In this document: piece after piece, positions 26,068-34,741 of the stretch
Numbering within the stretch: the first letter of the stretch is position 1
Layout of the letters: each line of letters begins with the position of its first letter
Source of the DNA: CALEMW01 sp964343835
GTDB lineage: Bacteria; Krumholzibacteriota; Krumholzibacteriia; LZORAL124-64-63
Reading direction: 5' to 3'
NCBI GenBank assembly: GCA_964343835.1
Contig: CAYFKR010000004.1
Span: 62,001-126,000 of the forward strand
DNA length: 64,000 nt
Notes under the pieces: generated by a model
Told to the model about the DNA's origin: nothing
Databases searched by the model: none
Seen by the model: only the letters and a program-made list of their open reading frames with translations
Translations under genes and position numbers: made by a program

Positions 26068-27660
26068 TTAGAACCAGGTCTGGAACGACAGGGCCACCCT
26101 GTCGCGGAGGTTGTCGTTGTTGCCGTCGTTCACGAACCAGTCGGTGTAGACGATGTTGTCGGACTGGCCGGCGTCGCCGTACTCGAAGAAGAAGTTGGCG
26201 CCGAATCCCAGCTCGTACTTGAGCTGGGCGAACATCGTGTGCCGCGCCTCGATCTCCTCGTTCACGTTGAGCATCCTCAGGTAGCCCTTGAGGCGGTCGG
26301 TGATGTTCACGTTCATGTCGAAGCCGAAGGCCGTCACCTCGCGGAAGGTGCCCGCGTCGCGGATGCGGCCCTGGAGCCGGATCTTGGCCAGGAAGTTCTC
26401 CACCGACACCTCGGCGAACCAGTCGGGGTAGGTGAAGAAGTCGTTGACCTCGCTCGAGGCGTCGAAGCCCCGCCAGCGACGGTGGGCCACCTTGCCCTTG
26501 AAGCCGTTGATGAACTCGATGTAGAGCTCGCCGTACCACGAGGTCTGGGGCCTCAGGCCGCCGCCCACCTCGTCCGCCACCTTCTTCTCGATGCCGTCGT
26601 AGGCCACCTTGGCGGTGATGGCCTTGCGGGGCACGAACCAGATGCCTTCCACGTGCTTCGTGATGCGGTTGAACTCGCGGCCGTCGTCGAAGCGCGAGCT
26701 CAGGTAGTCGCGGAAGTTCTCGCCGGCGTCGAAGTACCAGCCGTGCAGGATCAGGTTGTGGATGTACACGTCGCGGAACTCGGCGCCGAAGATGCGGGCG
26801 TCGTCGTTGCGCTCGGGGTGGTCCACCTCGCGGTCGGGGGTGTCGCTCCAGGCGTACTCCATGGTCCAGCGCGACTGCTCCAGGTTCACCGGGCCGAACT
26901 GGAGCCCGTTCTCCACCAGGTCGCGGGGGAAGAAGGCGATGTCGGCGCTGAAGACCGTGTTGTGGTTCAGCTTCGCCTGGTCGGGGTCGTCCCAGGCGAA
27001 GTTGGACCAGTCCTTCTGCAGGGCCATGAAGCCGCCCACGATGCGGTCGCCGTAGGAGCGGTTGCGCACGCGGGCGATGAGGGCGTCCTCGCCGTCGGCC
27101 CGGGTCACGCCGCCGGAGGCGTAGGTGCCGCCGTTGTCGCTGTAGATGAAGGTGCCGCCCCACGTGCCCAGCCAGTCCCACGGCAGGCGGTGGTCCCAGG
27201 CCTCGATCCGGACGCCCTGGGACTGGGGGCCCCAGTTGTCGTTCTTGGCCTTCCAGTCGTTGACCAGCCCGAAGAGGGGCTCGTCGTTGATCCAGAAGTG
27301 GTTCTGGCGGCTGAACAGGATCAGCTCCCGCTTGGCGCCGCGGATCTTCACATGACCCTCGGCGGCGATCCAGGGCGGGGTGTAGTACTCGGCCTCGAGG
27401 GTGCGGTCGTCGTCGCCGTTGGCGTTGGCGCGGAGCTTCAGGTAGCTCTCCAGGCCGTCGCCGTGGGTGCTGATGAACTTCAGCTCCGCGTAGTGCGACG
27501 GCATGTGGGACCGCCAGTTGAGGTCGTTCTTCTCCATGTTCATGTAGACGGAGTAGTAGCCCTCCATCCGGGTCGCCGCTCCGGCGACGGCCGCCCACAA
27601 CCCCAGGGCGAGGGGCGCGAGCCGTCGGAGCGTGCGGATCGTGCGTCGGCGTGGTGTCAC
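26068..27660 (-). CDS. outer-membrane beta-barrel protein
   Basis: 530 residues. Signal peptide about 1-28 (ends AVAGA). The mature chain shows many amphipathic beta strands with Tyr/Trp girdle residues (EGYYSVYMNMEKNDLNW, SWYGELYIEFINGF) and ends VALSFQTWF, again with a terminal Phe. No plug domain, TonB box or enzyme motif is visible, so it is not a SusC-like receptor. It may be a porin or structural barrel. It starts with GTG 27660, one base from the stop of the PorV-like gene, so the two are probably translationally coupled. Together with the CBM48-barrel gene downstream it suggests a two-barrel apparatus for glucans. Confidence 0.7.
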   Translation of the reverse strand: MTPRRRTIRTLRRLAPLALGLWAAVAGAATRMEGYYSVYMNMEKNDLNWRSHMPSHYAELKFISTHGDGLESYLKLRANANGDDDRTLEAEYYTPPWIAAEGHVKIRGAKRELILFSRQNHFWINDEPLFGLVNDWKAKNDNWGPQSQGVRIEAWDHRLPWDWLGTWGGTFIYSDNGGTYASGGVTRADGEDALIARVRNRSYGDRIVGGFMALQKDWSNFAWDDPDQAKLNHNTVFSADIAFFPRDLVENGLQFGPVNLEQSRWTMEYAWSDTPDREVDHPERNDDARIFGAEFRDVYIHNLILHGWYFDAGENFRDYLSSRFDDGREFNRITKHVEGIWFVPRKAITAKVAYDGIEKKVADEVGGGLRPQTSWYGELYIEFINGFKGKVAHRRWRGFDASSEVNDFFTYPDWFAEVSVENFLAKIRLQGRIRDAGTFREVTAFGFDMNVNITDRLKGYLRMLNVNEEIEARHTMFAQLKYELGFGANFFFEYGDAGQSDNIVYTDWFVNDGNNDNLRDRVALSFQTWF

Positions 27661-27661
27661 G

Positions 27662-28582
27662 TCAGTTCCTCAGGGTGAAGGACAGGAGGTACACGTCGCC
27701 CAGCTCCTTGTGGGTCTCCAGGGCGAGGTCCAGGCGCCAGCGGTCGTCCTGGAGGCCCACGCCCATGGTCACGCGGCTCTCGAAGAGGCCGGAGCGCAGG
27801 GCGAGGGCGTCGAAGAACCAGATCTCGGCGCCGCCGTTGATAGTGGTGTCGTCCCAGCCGCCCTCGCGGCTGCGCAGGTCGGCGGTCACCAGCAGGGTGT
27901 CGCGGAACAGGTAGCTGCCGCCCACGGCGAAGGCCCGGAACACGGGGTCCGGGTTCTCGGTGGTGGAGAGGAGCTGCAGGTGCGGCTCGTTCAGGTTGTA
28001 GAGGGCGGCGCCCAGGGTCCAGGCGCGACCGCTGTCGTAGAGCAGGCCGAGGTCGGCGGCGTAGCCGGTGTCGTCGCCCAGGAAGCTCGGGTCCCCGTAG
28101 ACCTCGTAGCCGGGGGCGCTGAGGCGGTAGATCTTGCCGGTGGCGCCCACCGACAACCCCTCCAGGAACGGCATGTCCATCCCCAGGGCCAGCACGTAGG
28201 TGTCCTCGTAGTAGACGTCGCGGATGCCCAGCCGCACGAACCCCGCGCCGGCGTGCACGCGGCCGATTTTCGGCACGTCGAAGCCAGGCAGGTCCAGGGT
28301 CAGCGCGTCGTTCTGGATCTCGTCCGACAGGTCGAACATCCAGTTGCGGGTGACCATGGCCTGGAACCGTTCGTCGCGGGTGAGGCCGGCGGGGTTCCAG
28401 TGGGTGGCGCAGGCGTCCTCGGCCAGGGAGACGAAGGCCGAGCCCATGGCCCGCGGACGGGCGCCCATGCGGGTGGCGCGGAAATCGGCCAGCGCCGTGT
28501 CGGCGGCCAGGGCCGCCAGCAGGACGAGGCCGAGGGCCGCGCGGGTGGAAACGCTCCCGGGGAGCCGGAGTCGTCGGTTCAT
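27662..28582 (-). CDS. PorV/PorQ-like outer-membrane protein
   Basis: 306 residues. Signal peptide about 1-32 (ends TALA). The motif ARPRAMGSAFVSLAEDACATHWNPAGL (key residues G-A-R-x-x-x-M-G-x-A, D, N-P-A-G-L) is the N-terminal signature of the PorV/FadL-type barrel family used by the type IX secretion system as a shuttle for sorting-domain cargo. Strands follow to a C-terminal LLSFTLRN. The start ATG 28582 overlaps the stop of the 2010-residue surface protein by four bases. That coupling, and the sorting domain of the upstream product, suggest this PorV-like protein handles that cargo. FadL-like transport is the alternative. Confidence 0.8.
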   Translation of the reverse strand: MNRRLRLPGSVSTRAALGLVLLAALAADTALADFRATRMGARPRAMGSAFVSLAEDACATHWNPAGLTRDERFQAMVTRNWMFDLSDEIQNDALTLDLPGFDVPKIGRVHAGAGFVRLGIRDVYYEDTYVLALGMDMPFLEGLSVGATGKIYRLSAPGYEVYGDPSFLGDDTGYAADLGLLYDSGRAWTLGAALYNLNEPHLQLLSTTENPDPVFRAFAVGGSYLFRDTLLVTADLRSREGGWDDTTINGGAEIWFFDALALRSGLFESRVTMGVGLQDDRWRLDLALETHKELGDVYLLSFTLRN

Positions 28583-31500
28583 CGGATCACCGCCACGGGG
28601 TGGTTGCTGCGGATGGTGCGCTGACCGCCCGCCTGGTTGTAGGTCACGATCAGGCGCAGGACGTAGATGCCGTAGGGCACGAACTTGCCGTTCTCGTCGG
28701 TGCCGTCCCAGATCAGGCCGCTGCTGCGGTTGGGGGCGGCCCCGCCGGTGGCGTCGCCGCCAAAGGGGAAGGTCTGCATCAGGCGCCGCTTGATGCGGCC
28801 GTCGATGTTGTAGACCTCGACGGTCACCGTCGCCTCCTGGGTCAGGAAGAAGCTGATGGTGGTCTGGTCGAAGAGCCCGTCGCCGTTGGGGGAGAAGGGG
28901 CTCGGCGAGACGGTGATGCCGGAGATCACCTCGCCCGGGTCGTAGGCCAGCTCGGGGGTCCAGAACAGGCCGTACACGCCCTCGTGGTCCACCGACGCGG
29001 TCACCAGGTTGCCGCTGGCGTTCACGTTGCCGCCCACCAGCACCCAGCGGCCGTTGGCGGCGTGGTACTCGTAGAGGCCGATCTTCTGCTCGTCGGCGCC
29101 CTCGGGCACCACGTCCTGCAGGTAGTGCAGGGTGAGGTCGAAGGTCCGGGGCAGGCGGCCGTCCAGGACGGTGGACCACTGGTCGTCGCCCATGTCCAGG
29201 CTCACTGAGCGGAAGGCGTCCAGGGGCGTGCCGGCGGGCACGGCCGGGGCGTTGCGGATGGACGCCGCGGGCTGGCCGATCTCCCAGCCCAGGCTGGCGA
29301 CGGTGGCCAGCGAATCGGCGTCGATGCCGCCGGGATGCCGGGCGGCGCCGGCCACCAGCAGCTCCCAGCGCAGTGCGTCGGGCACGCGCAGCACCGAACC
29401 GTCCACGTGCCGCAGCACCGTGTCGCCGGCGTCCATGGGCTCCTGGATCCACAGGGTGTCCACGGCGGGGTCGAGCTGGAGGGTCGTCACGGGCGAGACG
29501 GCCACCTTGGGCTCGTCCTCGTCGGTGCCGTAGTCCCGGGCCTCGATCTCGAACTCCACGTAGCGGGCGCCGTCGATGGGCGAGGACACCAGCGCGGTGT
29601 CCACCCAGGCCTGGGGCAGGTCCACGGTCCACAGGCCGTCGCCCGCGTAGCCCATGGGCACCTCGAAGGTCCAGCCCTCGGCGGCGTCCGAGGCGTCGCG
29701 ATAGCGGAACACGGCGTCCTGCACGCCGGTGTCGTCCTCGATCTCCACGGAGAAGGCGATGGGGGCGTCGGCCAGGGGCAGGCGCTGCACCACCTCGCCC
29801 TTGTTGCGCTCGATGCGGATGACCGGCGGACCGGTGTCCACCTGTTTGGACATCTCCAGGGCGCAGGGCGTCTCGCCCCGCTCCAGACGCGCCACGGCGC
29901 GGTCGGTCTCGTAATCCAGGATCTCCTGCTGGGTGCGGCCGGGCTGGCGTCCGGCGCCGGGGATCACGAGCAGGTCGATGATGTTGGGGTCGCGGTCGGT
30001 GTAGTGGCCGCCGCCGAAGTTCCACTCGCTCAGCGACTCGTTCACCCAGCGGATGCCGCCGAGCACCTCCTCGCCGCCGAAGTCGTGGCTGGACATGAGC
30101 ACCGCCATGCCCCAGCCCGCGACGTCCTCCGCCGTGGGGTTGCCCAGGGCCTCCTTGGACACCAGGGCCGTGACCACGTCAGCGTCGAAGTCGCCCAGGA
30201 TCTGGATGTCGCTGTCGGTCTTCAGGGCGTTCTCGCGCCACGACTCGATGGTGTTCTGGCCGAACGACGGCACCAGGGCCTTGTACCAGCCGTCCATGAT
30301 CACGGCGTAGTCCCAGGCGTTCCAGGGCTCCACGTCCACGCGACGGTTGGGCAGGCCGCGGGTCGCGCCGCCGGGACCGGTGTCCAGCAGGATGTCGATC
30401 TTCTGGATGTTCATGTCGCCGTAGAAGGGGCTCCAGTCCGCGGTGGTCGGGTCGGCGGGGTCGGGGAAGTCCCCGATGCTCACGGCGAAGGCGATCATCT
30501 CCACCAGCTGGCCGTTGACCACGGCGGTGGTCTCGTACACGTCCAGGGCCTCGATGTCGAAGGCGCCGGTCACGAAGACGCTGTTGGTGGGGTAGGTGTA
30601 GTCCATGCCCTCCACGCCGTCGCGGGCGGGACCGCGGTCGTCGCCCAGCTCGTCGTCCACGTGGACGATGACGTCGATCTCGGCCTCCACCAGCACCACC
30701 GCCGAACCGGAGGCGGCGATCACGTTGCCCGCGTCGTAGGCGGAGACCGTGATCTCCTGGTCGCCACCGGGGGCGCCCAGGGGCACCACCGAGCGCACGC
30801 TGTACACGCCGTCGCCCGCCTGGGCGTCGCCGTGGGAGGCCAGGCCGTCGTCGTGCATACGGGTCAGGGAGCCGCCGCCCAGGGGCGAGAGGTCGGCGAT
30901 CACGTCGCCCACGCCGCCGCCGGCGTCGGTGGCCCGGGCGGTCACGGTGAAGGGCGTGCCGGCGGCCAGGGTGTCCGGTTCCACGGTCACGGAGGTGACC
31001 GTCGGCGGATCGGGGAACGCGGAACGCACGGGGTACGGGTCGCTCCAGGCGCTCAGGGTCACCGGCAGCTCGGTGGCCTCCCAGTCGCCGGGGCCGGGGT
31101 CGGTGTAGTCGAAGTCCAGGTCCAGGGTGGCGTCCTGGGGGGCGGAGTCGAAGGCGGCGCGCTTGGTGCCGTCGCCCAGCTCCTGGCTCACGTAGACCTC
31201 CACGCGCACCGAGTCCGGAACGCCGCCGAAGGGCGTCCAGGGCAGGGACAGGGTCACGCCATCGGTGTCCTGGAAGACCCAGCGGTCCTGGAGCTTGATG
31301 CCCTCGACCCAGGTGCCGTCGGTGGGGATCCAGGTCTCGCCGTCCGCGTCCCACCACTCGTAGATGCCGCTCTCCGGGCCCCAGCGGCGCAGGTCGGTGT
31401 AGTTGCTGTCCCAGCCCAGCTTGGCGGTGATCGCGTAGTCGGGACGCAGGTCGTGGCCGTAGTTCACGGGCTGCTCGAAGGGGTCGCGGGGGGCGCCCGC

Positions 31501-34500
31501 GGCGTCGGCCTGCGTCTCCAGCAGCACGTGCAGGATCATGTTCTCGAAGGTGGTGCTGAAGGGGATGGTGATGCTCAGGTCGTCGAGGGTGTTCTCGACG
31601 ATCACCGTCGTCAGGTCCACAGCGTCGAAGCTGGCGTGGCCATCGGGCTCCTGGGACGACGGCGGGTCGCTCACGAGCATCACGTCGCGCACCTGCAGGT
31701 CGTGGGCGTCGCCCTCGAGGGAGGCGCCGTCGACGGTCATGGTGGCCAGCCCGGCCAGACCCGACGGGGTGAACACGCCGGTCACGCGGCCGTCGTCGTC
31801 GGTGACGGGGGCGGCGTCGGCGAAGGAGCCGAACCCTTCGGGCGCCACGGCCAGTTCGGCCGTCACACCGCTCTCGCCGGTGGGGTTGCCGAAGGCGTCC
31901 ACCAGGACCGCGGCCACCGACACGGGAGCCGACAGGCTCGTCAGGCGGGGGACCCGGTCGAAGGACCAGGCGGCGGTGGGGCCGGCCAGGGAGCGCACGA
32001 CCAGGGGGCCGCTCTCGCCGTCCGACGTCTCCAGCCGCACGTCCAGGGCGGCGTTGTCTACGGTGACCGCGGCGGTCACGTGCAGCACGCCGGCACCGGT
32101 GGCCGTGAGCACGGCCGTGGCCAGGCCGTCGGCGTTGGTGGTGACGGTGGCCTGCTCGAAGGCGCCCACGCCGGTGGTGGCGTCGGTGAACAGGAACGTC
32201 ATGGGGTGGTCCGGCAGGGGACTGGTGTTGCCGGCGGAGTCGTAGAGCTGGGCCACGATGACCACCTGGTCCACGTCGTCGGCGGTCAGGCTGTCGCGGG
32301 TGGCGGTCAGGACCACGGTCTCGGGCTCGGGCGGCCGGAAGCCGATCATGAAGCGGCCGGTGGGCGGCGTCACGCCGTCGGTCAGCGGGTCGGGGACCTC
32401 GGGCCCCACGAACACGCGCAGCACCTCGACGGCATCGTCGGCCATCCACATGTTCGCCGTGCCGTCGGCGAAGTCCAGGGTCGTGATGACGTCCTCCACG
32501 TCCTCGCTGGCCAGGAACCGGGCGAAGCCGCTCGGCAGCGCCACGTCGTTCATCTTGCGGGCCGTCAGGGGCAGGCCCGTGAGCTTGCCGTCCAGGTCGA
32601 AGAGGTCGCGACGGCCGTCGGGGCCCACGGCCTCCACGTTCATGGGGGCGTAGGAGAAGAAGTTCGAGTCGGGGATGGACACGGTGCCCGACAGGCTCTC
32701 CACGGGCAGGCCGGCGGCGTCCAGCAGGCGCAGGCGGTCGGCACGGACGGCGGAGAGGGCGACGGTGCCGATGTCGTAGACGGCGTCGGGGTCGCTGAGG
32801 TTCGCCGTCGAGGACCAGAGATCGTAGCCGGGGGCGTCGACGGTCAGATCGTACTCGCCGGGGGGCAGGAACACGGGGCCGACGGCTCCGCCGGCCGCCG
32901 TGAACGTGAGGGTGTCGCCGACCGCGCTCCCGGCGGCCGTGAACTCGCCGTCGTTGCCGGGGCCGTCGAGGAAGAGCACCGTCAGCGCGAGCTCGGGCAT
33001 CCGGGCCAGGGACAGCAGCAGGTCGGTCTGGTCCACACCCGCGGCCACCTCGATGGGCAGGGCGGTCTCGAGGTAGGTGTCGGCCACGGCCCGCAGCTCG
33101 AAATCGCCCAGGGCCGGGGCGTAGAAGGAGAAGCCGGGGGCGGAGGGGGAGACGTCCGCCGTCTCCAGCGCCTCGCCGCTGGCGGGATCCACGATGGCCA
33201 CCGTGCCGTCCGCACCGGGGCCGCTCTGGTAGGCCACCGAGCCGGAGATCAACGGCGCCCGGGGGATCACGAAGGCCAGGCCGGAGACGTCCTCGCCCGC
33301 CGTGACCTCGATCTCGAACTCGGTCCGCAGGTGGTAGTCGGCCCAGGCTTCCAGGACGTACGTGCCGCTGTCGCTCACGTAGAAGGTCAAGGGGTAGGTC
33401 GGGTCCAGGTTGTTGTCGTGGATGTGGACGCCGCTGTCCAGGAGCGTGCCGTCGGGATGGTAGAAGCGGTAGTCGAACCAGAACGATCCGATCTGGTCGT
33501 CGTGGAGCTCGGTGTCCAGGGTGCCGGTGATGGTGGTGGCCTTCTGCAGCAGCACGTCGCGGCCGGTCTGGATCTCGCCGGCGGCGACGGTGGCCGTGAG
33601 GGTCTCGGAGAAGTAGCCGGGGGCGGAGAAGGTCAGCTCGTAGGAGCCGGCGGCCAGGCGGCCCTGGGCGTAGTCGCCGTTGGCCACGGGGAAGTCGTGG
33701 ACGTAGGCGAATCCCGTGGGGGAGCCGCCGGTCCAGTCCTGCATCATCGTGGTCACGGTCACGTCCACGTCGGTCCGGCCGTCGGACAGGGCGAGGGATC
33801 CGGACACGGCGGCGTCCAGGGGATCCACGACACCGTCGCCGTCCTGGTCCACGATGGACATGTGGTACGCCTCCACCGCGATGGGCGGTGTCTGGCCCGA
33901 CGTGCGGCCGTCGCCGGGCAGCACGTCCTCGGCGCCGGCGTGGTCGTCCACCAGGGTCACGGCCGCCACGGCCTTCAGGGTGGCGTTGGCCGGCACGCCG
34001 TCCGGCCAGACCTCGGTCCAGGGGATCCGGGTCTCGGCGGCGAACCACAGGCCGAAGCGCTGCTCGCCGAGCAGGGTGGAGTCGCTGTACGTGGCATCCT
34101 GGTTGTCCACGCCCGCGATCGGCTCCACGGTCCCCGTGCCGTCGGTCACGCGCCAGACCGTGGCCGAGCCGGTCGTGTCGGAGAAACCGGTGTGGGTGCG
34201 GCCGACCATCATGCCGATGCTGAAGTCCTCCGGCATCAGGATCATGCGGGGCATGGCGCCCAGCAGGTCCGCGTCCGACGGCCCCGCGCCCAGCCCGTTG
34301 TCCAGGTAGATCAGCACGGACTTGTTGGGGGCCTGGTAGCGGAGGCCCAGGGTGAGATGGGTCTCGTCCCAGGTCATCCACAGGTCGCGGACGTTGGCAT
34401 TGAACAGGCTCGACTCGTAGTCGCCGAAATCGTCGTGGACGAGGTCGTCCGCGAACCAGTCCGTCCCGTCGGCCGTGATGAAACCGTCGACCGCGGGGGA

Positions 34501-34611
34501 GTGGTACGGGGCGGCCTGGACGGCCGACGCGGCGAGCCAGGCGAACGTGAGGATCAGCAGGGCGCGGAGCGGAAAGACCCGTCGCGGCTCGGACTGCGGA
34601 GATCGGCGCAT
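28579..34611 (-). CDS. 2010-residue multidomain surface glycan-binding protein
   Basis: Signal peptide 1-33 (ends AVQA). Residues about 38-250 are a DOMON/CBM9-like sugar-binding domain (VDGFITADGTDWF, LTLGLRYQAP). Residues about 265-640 contain several carboxypeptidase-regulatory-like beta folds, and about 730-960 Big_1/invasin-like Ig domains. A module at about 1000-1150 and a clearer one at 1310-1560 (VHVDDELGDDRGP, YTYPTNSVFVTGAFDI, LLVIPGAG) resemble the C-terminal binding module of glucodextranase. The end (about 1900-2010) has SPFSPNGDGLFDQTTISF and a FlgD-like fold. No catalytic site is visible, so it is probably a large glucan-binding scaffold. ATG 34611 is the likely start; two upstream ATGs are in frame. 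It is the first gene of the operon. Confidence 0.8.
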   Translation of the reverse strand: MRRSPQSEPRRVFPLRALLILTFAWLAASAVQAAPYHSPAVDGFITADGTDWFADDLVHDDFGDYESSLFNANVRDLWMTWDETHLTLGLRYQAPNKSVLIYLDNGLGAGPSDADLLGAMPRMILMPEDFSIGMMVGRTHTGFSDTTGSATVWRVTDGTGTVEPIAGVDNQDATYSDSTLLGEQRFGLWFAAETRIPWTEVWPDGVPANATLKAVAAVTLVDDHAGAEDVLPGDGRTSGQTPPIAVEAYHMSIVDQDGDGVVDPLDAAVSGSLALSDGRTDVDVTVTTMMQDWTGGSPTGFAYVHDFPVANGDYAQGRLAAGSYELTFSAPGYFSETLTATVAAGEIQTGRDVLLQKATTITGTLDTELHDDQIGSFWFDYRFYHPDGTLLDSGVHIHDNNLDPTYPLTFYVSDSGTYVLEAWADYHLRTEFEIEVTAGEDVSGLAFVIPRAPLISGSVAYQSGPGADGTVAIVDPASGEALETADVSPSAPGFSFYAPALGDFELRAVADTYLETALPIEVAAGVDQTDLLLSLARMPELALTVLFLDGPGNDGEFTAAGSAVGDTLTFTAAGGAVGPVFLPPGEYDLTVDAPGYDLWSSTANLSDPDAVYDIGTVALSAVRADRLRLLDAAGLPVESLSGTVSIPDSNFFSYAPMNVEAVGPDGRRDLFDLDGKLTGLPLTARKMNDVALPSGFARFLASEDVEDVITTLDFADGTANMWMADDAVEVLRVFVGPEVPDPLTDGVTPPTGRFMIGFRPPEPETVVLTATRDSLTADDVDQVVIVAQLYDSAGNTSPLPDHPMTFLFTDATTGVGAFEQATVTTNADGLATAVLTATGAGVLHVTAAVTVDNAALDVRLETSDGESGPLVVRSLAGPTAAWSFDRVPRLTSLSAPVSVAAVLVDAFGNPTGESGVTAELAVAPEGFGSFADAAPVTDDDGRVTGVFTPSGLAGLATMTVDGASLEGDAHDLQVRDVMLVSDPPSSQEPDGHASFDAVDLTTVIVENTLDDLSITIPFSTTFENMILHVLLETQADAAGAPRDPFEQPVNYGHDLRPDYAITAKLGWDSNYTDLRRWGPESGIYEWWDADGETWIPTDGTWVEGIKLQDRWVFQDTDGVTLSLPWTPFGGVPDSVRVEVYVSQELGDGTKRAAFDSAPQDATLDLDFDYTDPGPGDWEATELPVTLSAWSDPYPVRSAFPDPPTVTSVTVEPDTLAAGTPFTVTARATDAGGGVGDVIADLSPLGGGSLTRMHDDGLASHGDAQAGDGVYSVRSVVPLGAPGGDQEITVSAYDAGNVIAASGSAVVLVEAEIDVIVHVDDELGDDRGPARDGVEGMDYTYPTNSVFVTGAFDIEALDVYETTAVVNGQLVEMIAFAVSIGDFPDPADPTTADWSPFYGDMNIQKIDILLDTGPGGATRGLPNRRVDVEPWNAWDYAVIMDGWYKALVPSFGQNTIESWRENALKTDSDIQILGDFDADVVTALVSKEALGNPTAEDVAGWGMAVLMSSHDFGGEEVLGGIRWVNESLSEWNFGGGHYTDRDPNIIDLLVIPGAGRQPGRTQQEILDYETDRAVARLERGETPCALEMSKQVDTGPPVIRIERNKGEVVQRLPLADAPIAFSVEIEDDTGVQDAVFRYRDASDAAEGWTFEVPMGYAGDGLWTVDLPQAWVDTALVSSPIDGARYVEFEIEARDYGTDEDEPKVAVSPVTTLQLDPAVDTLWIQEPMDAGDTVLRHVDGSVLRVPDALRWELLVAGAARHPGGIDADSLATVASLGWEIGQPAASIRNAPAVPAGTPLDAFRSVSLDMGDDQWSTVLDGRLPRTFDLTLHYLQDVVPEGADEQKIGLYEYHAANGRWVLVGGNVNASGNLVTASVDHEGVYGLFWTPELAYDPGEVISGITVSPSPFSPNGDGLFDQTTISFFLTQEATVTVEVYNIDGRIKRRLMQTFPFGGDATGGAAPNRSSGLIWDGTDENGKFVPYGIYVLRLIVTYNQAGGQRTIRSNHPVAVIR

Positions 34612-34659
34612 GGTGGAACCTCGGTTGGCTCTCGTGTCTGATCGGACCATGGGCCGCGC

Positions 34660-34668
34660 ATGATAACA
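34660..34668 (-). promoter_or_regulatory. extended -10 type element TGTTATCAT
   Basis: On the minus strand TGTTATCAT lies 49 bases before the start of the large surface-protein gene, as it does before the lipoprotein amylase operon (16299-16307). CCCCT and AGGGG (34676-34693) form a small inverted repeat just upstream. The -35 box is poor, which may mean an activator is needed. Confidence 0.45.
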
Positions 34669-34703
34669 TCGGATCCCCTCGATTCCTAGGGGGCGAATCA
34701 CCG

Positions 34704-34732
34704 TTGCCCGCCGTGCCCGGACCCGCTACTCT
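34704..34732 (+). promoter_or_regulatory. candidate malE promoter giving an almost leaderless mRNA
   Basis: TTGCCC (34704-34709), 17-base spacer, TACTCT (34727-34732). The start codon is at 34742, so transcription would begin two to four bases before it. No Shine-Dalgarno sequence is present upstream of the ATG, which fits leaderless translation. Confidence 0.5.
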
Positions 34733-34741
34733 CCCCGGACC

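Noticed and set aside
26068..27660. Barrel gene as a SusC/TonB-dependent receptor
   Set aside because: At 530 residues it is too short and lacks a plug domain and TonB box.
29335..34641. 1768-codon open frame on the plus strand opposite the large surface protein
   Set aside because: It is rich in Gly, Val, His and Ala with no domain, signal or start site, and lies exactly antisense to a gene with clear domains. High GC content leaves such frames open.
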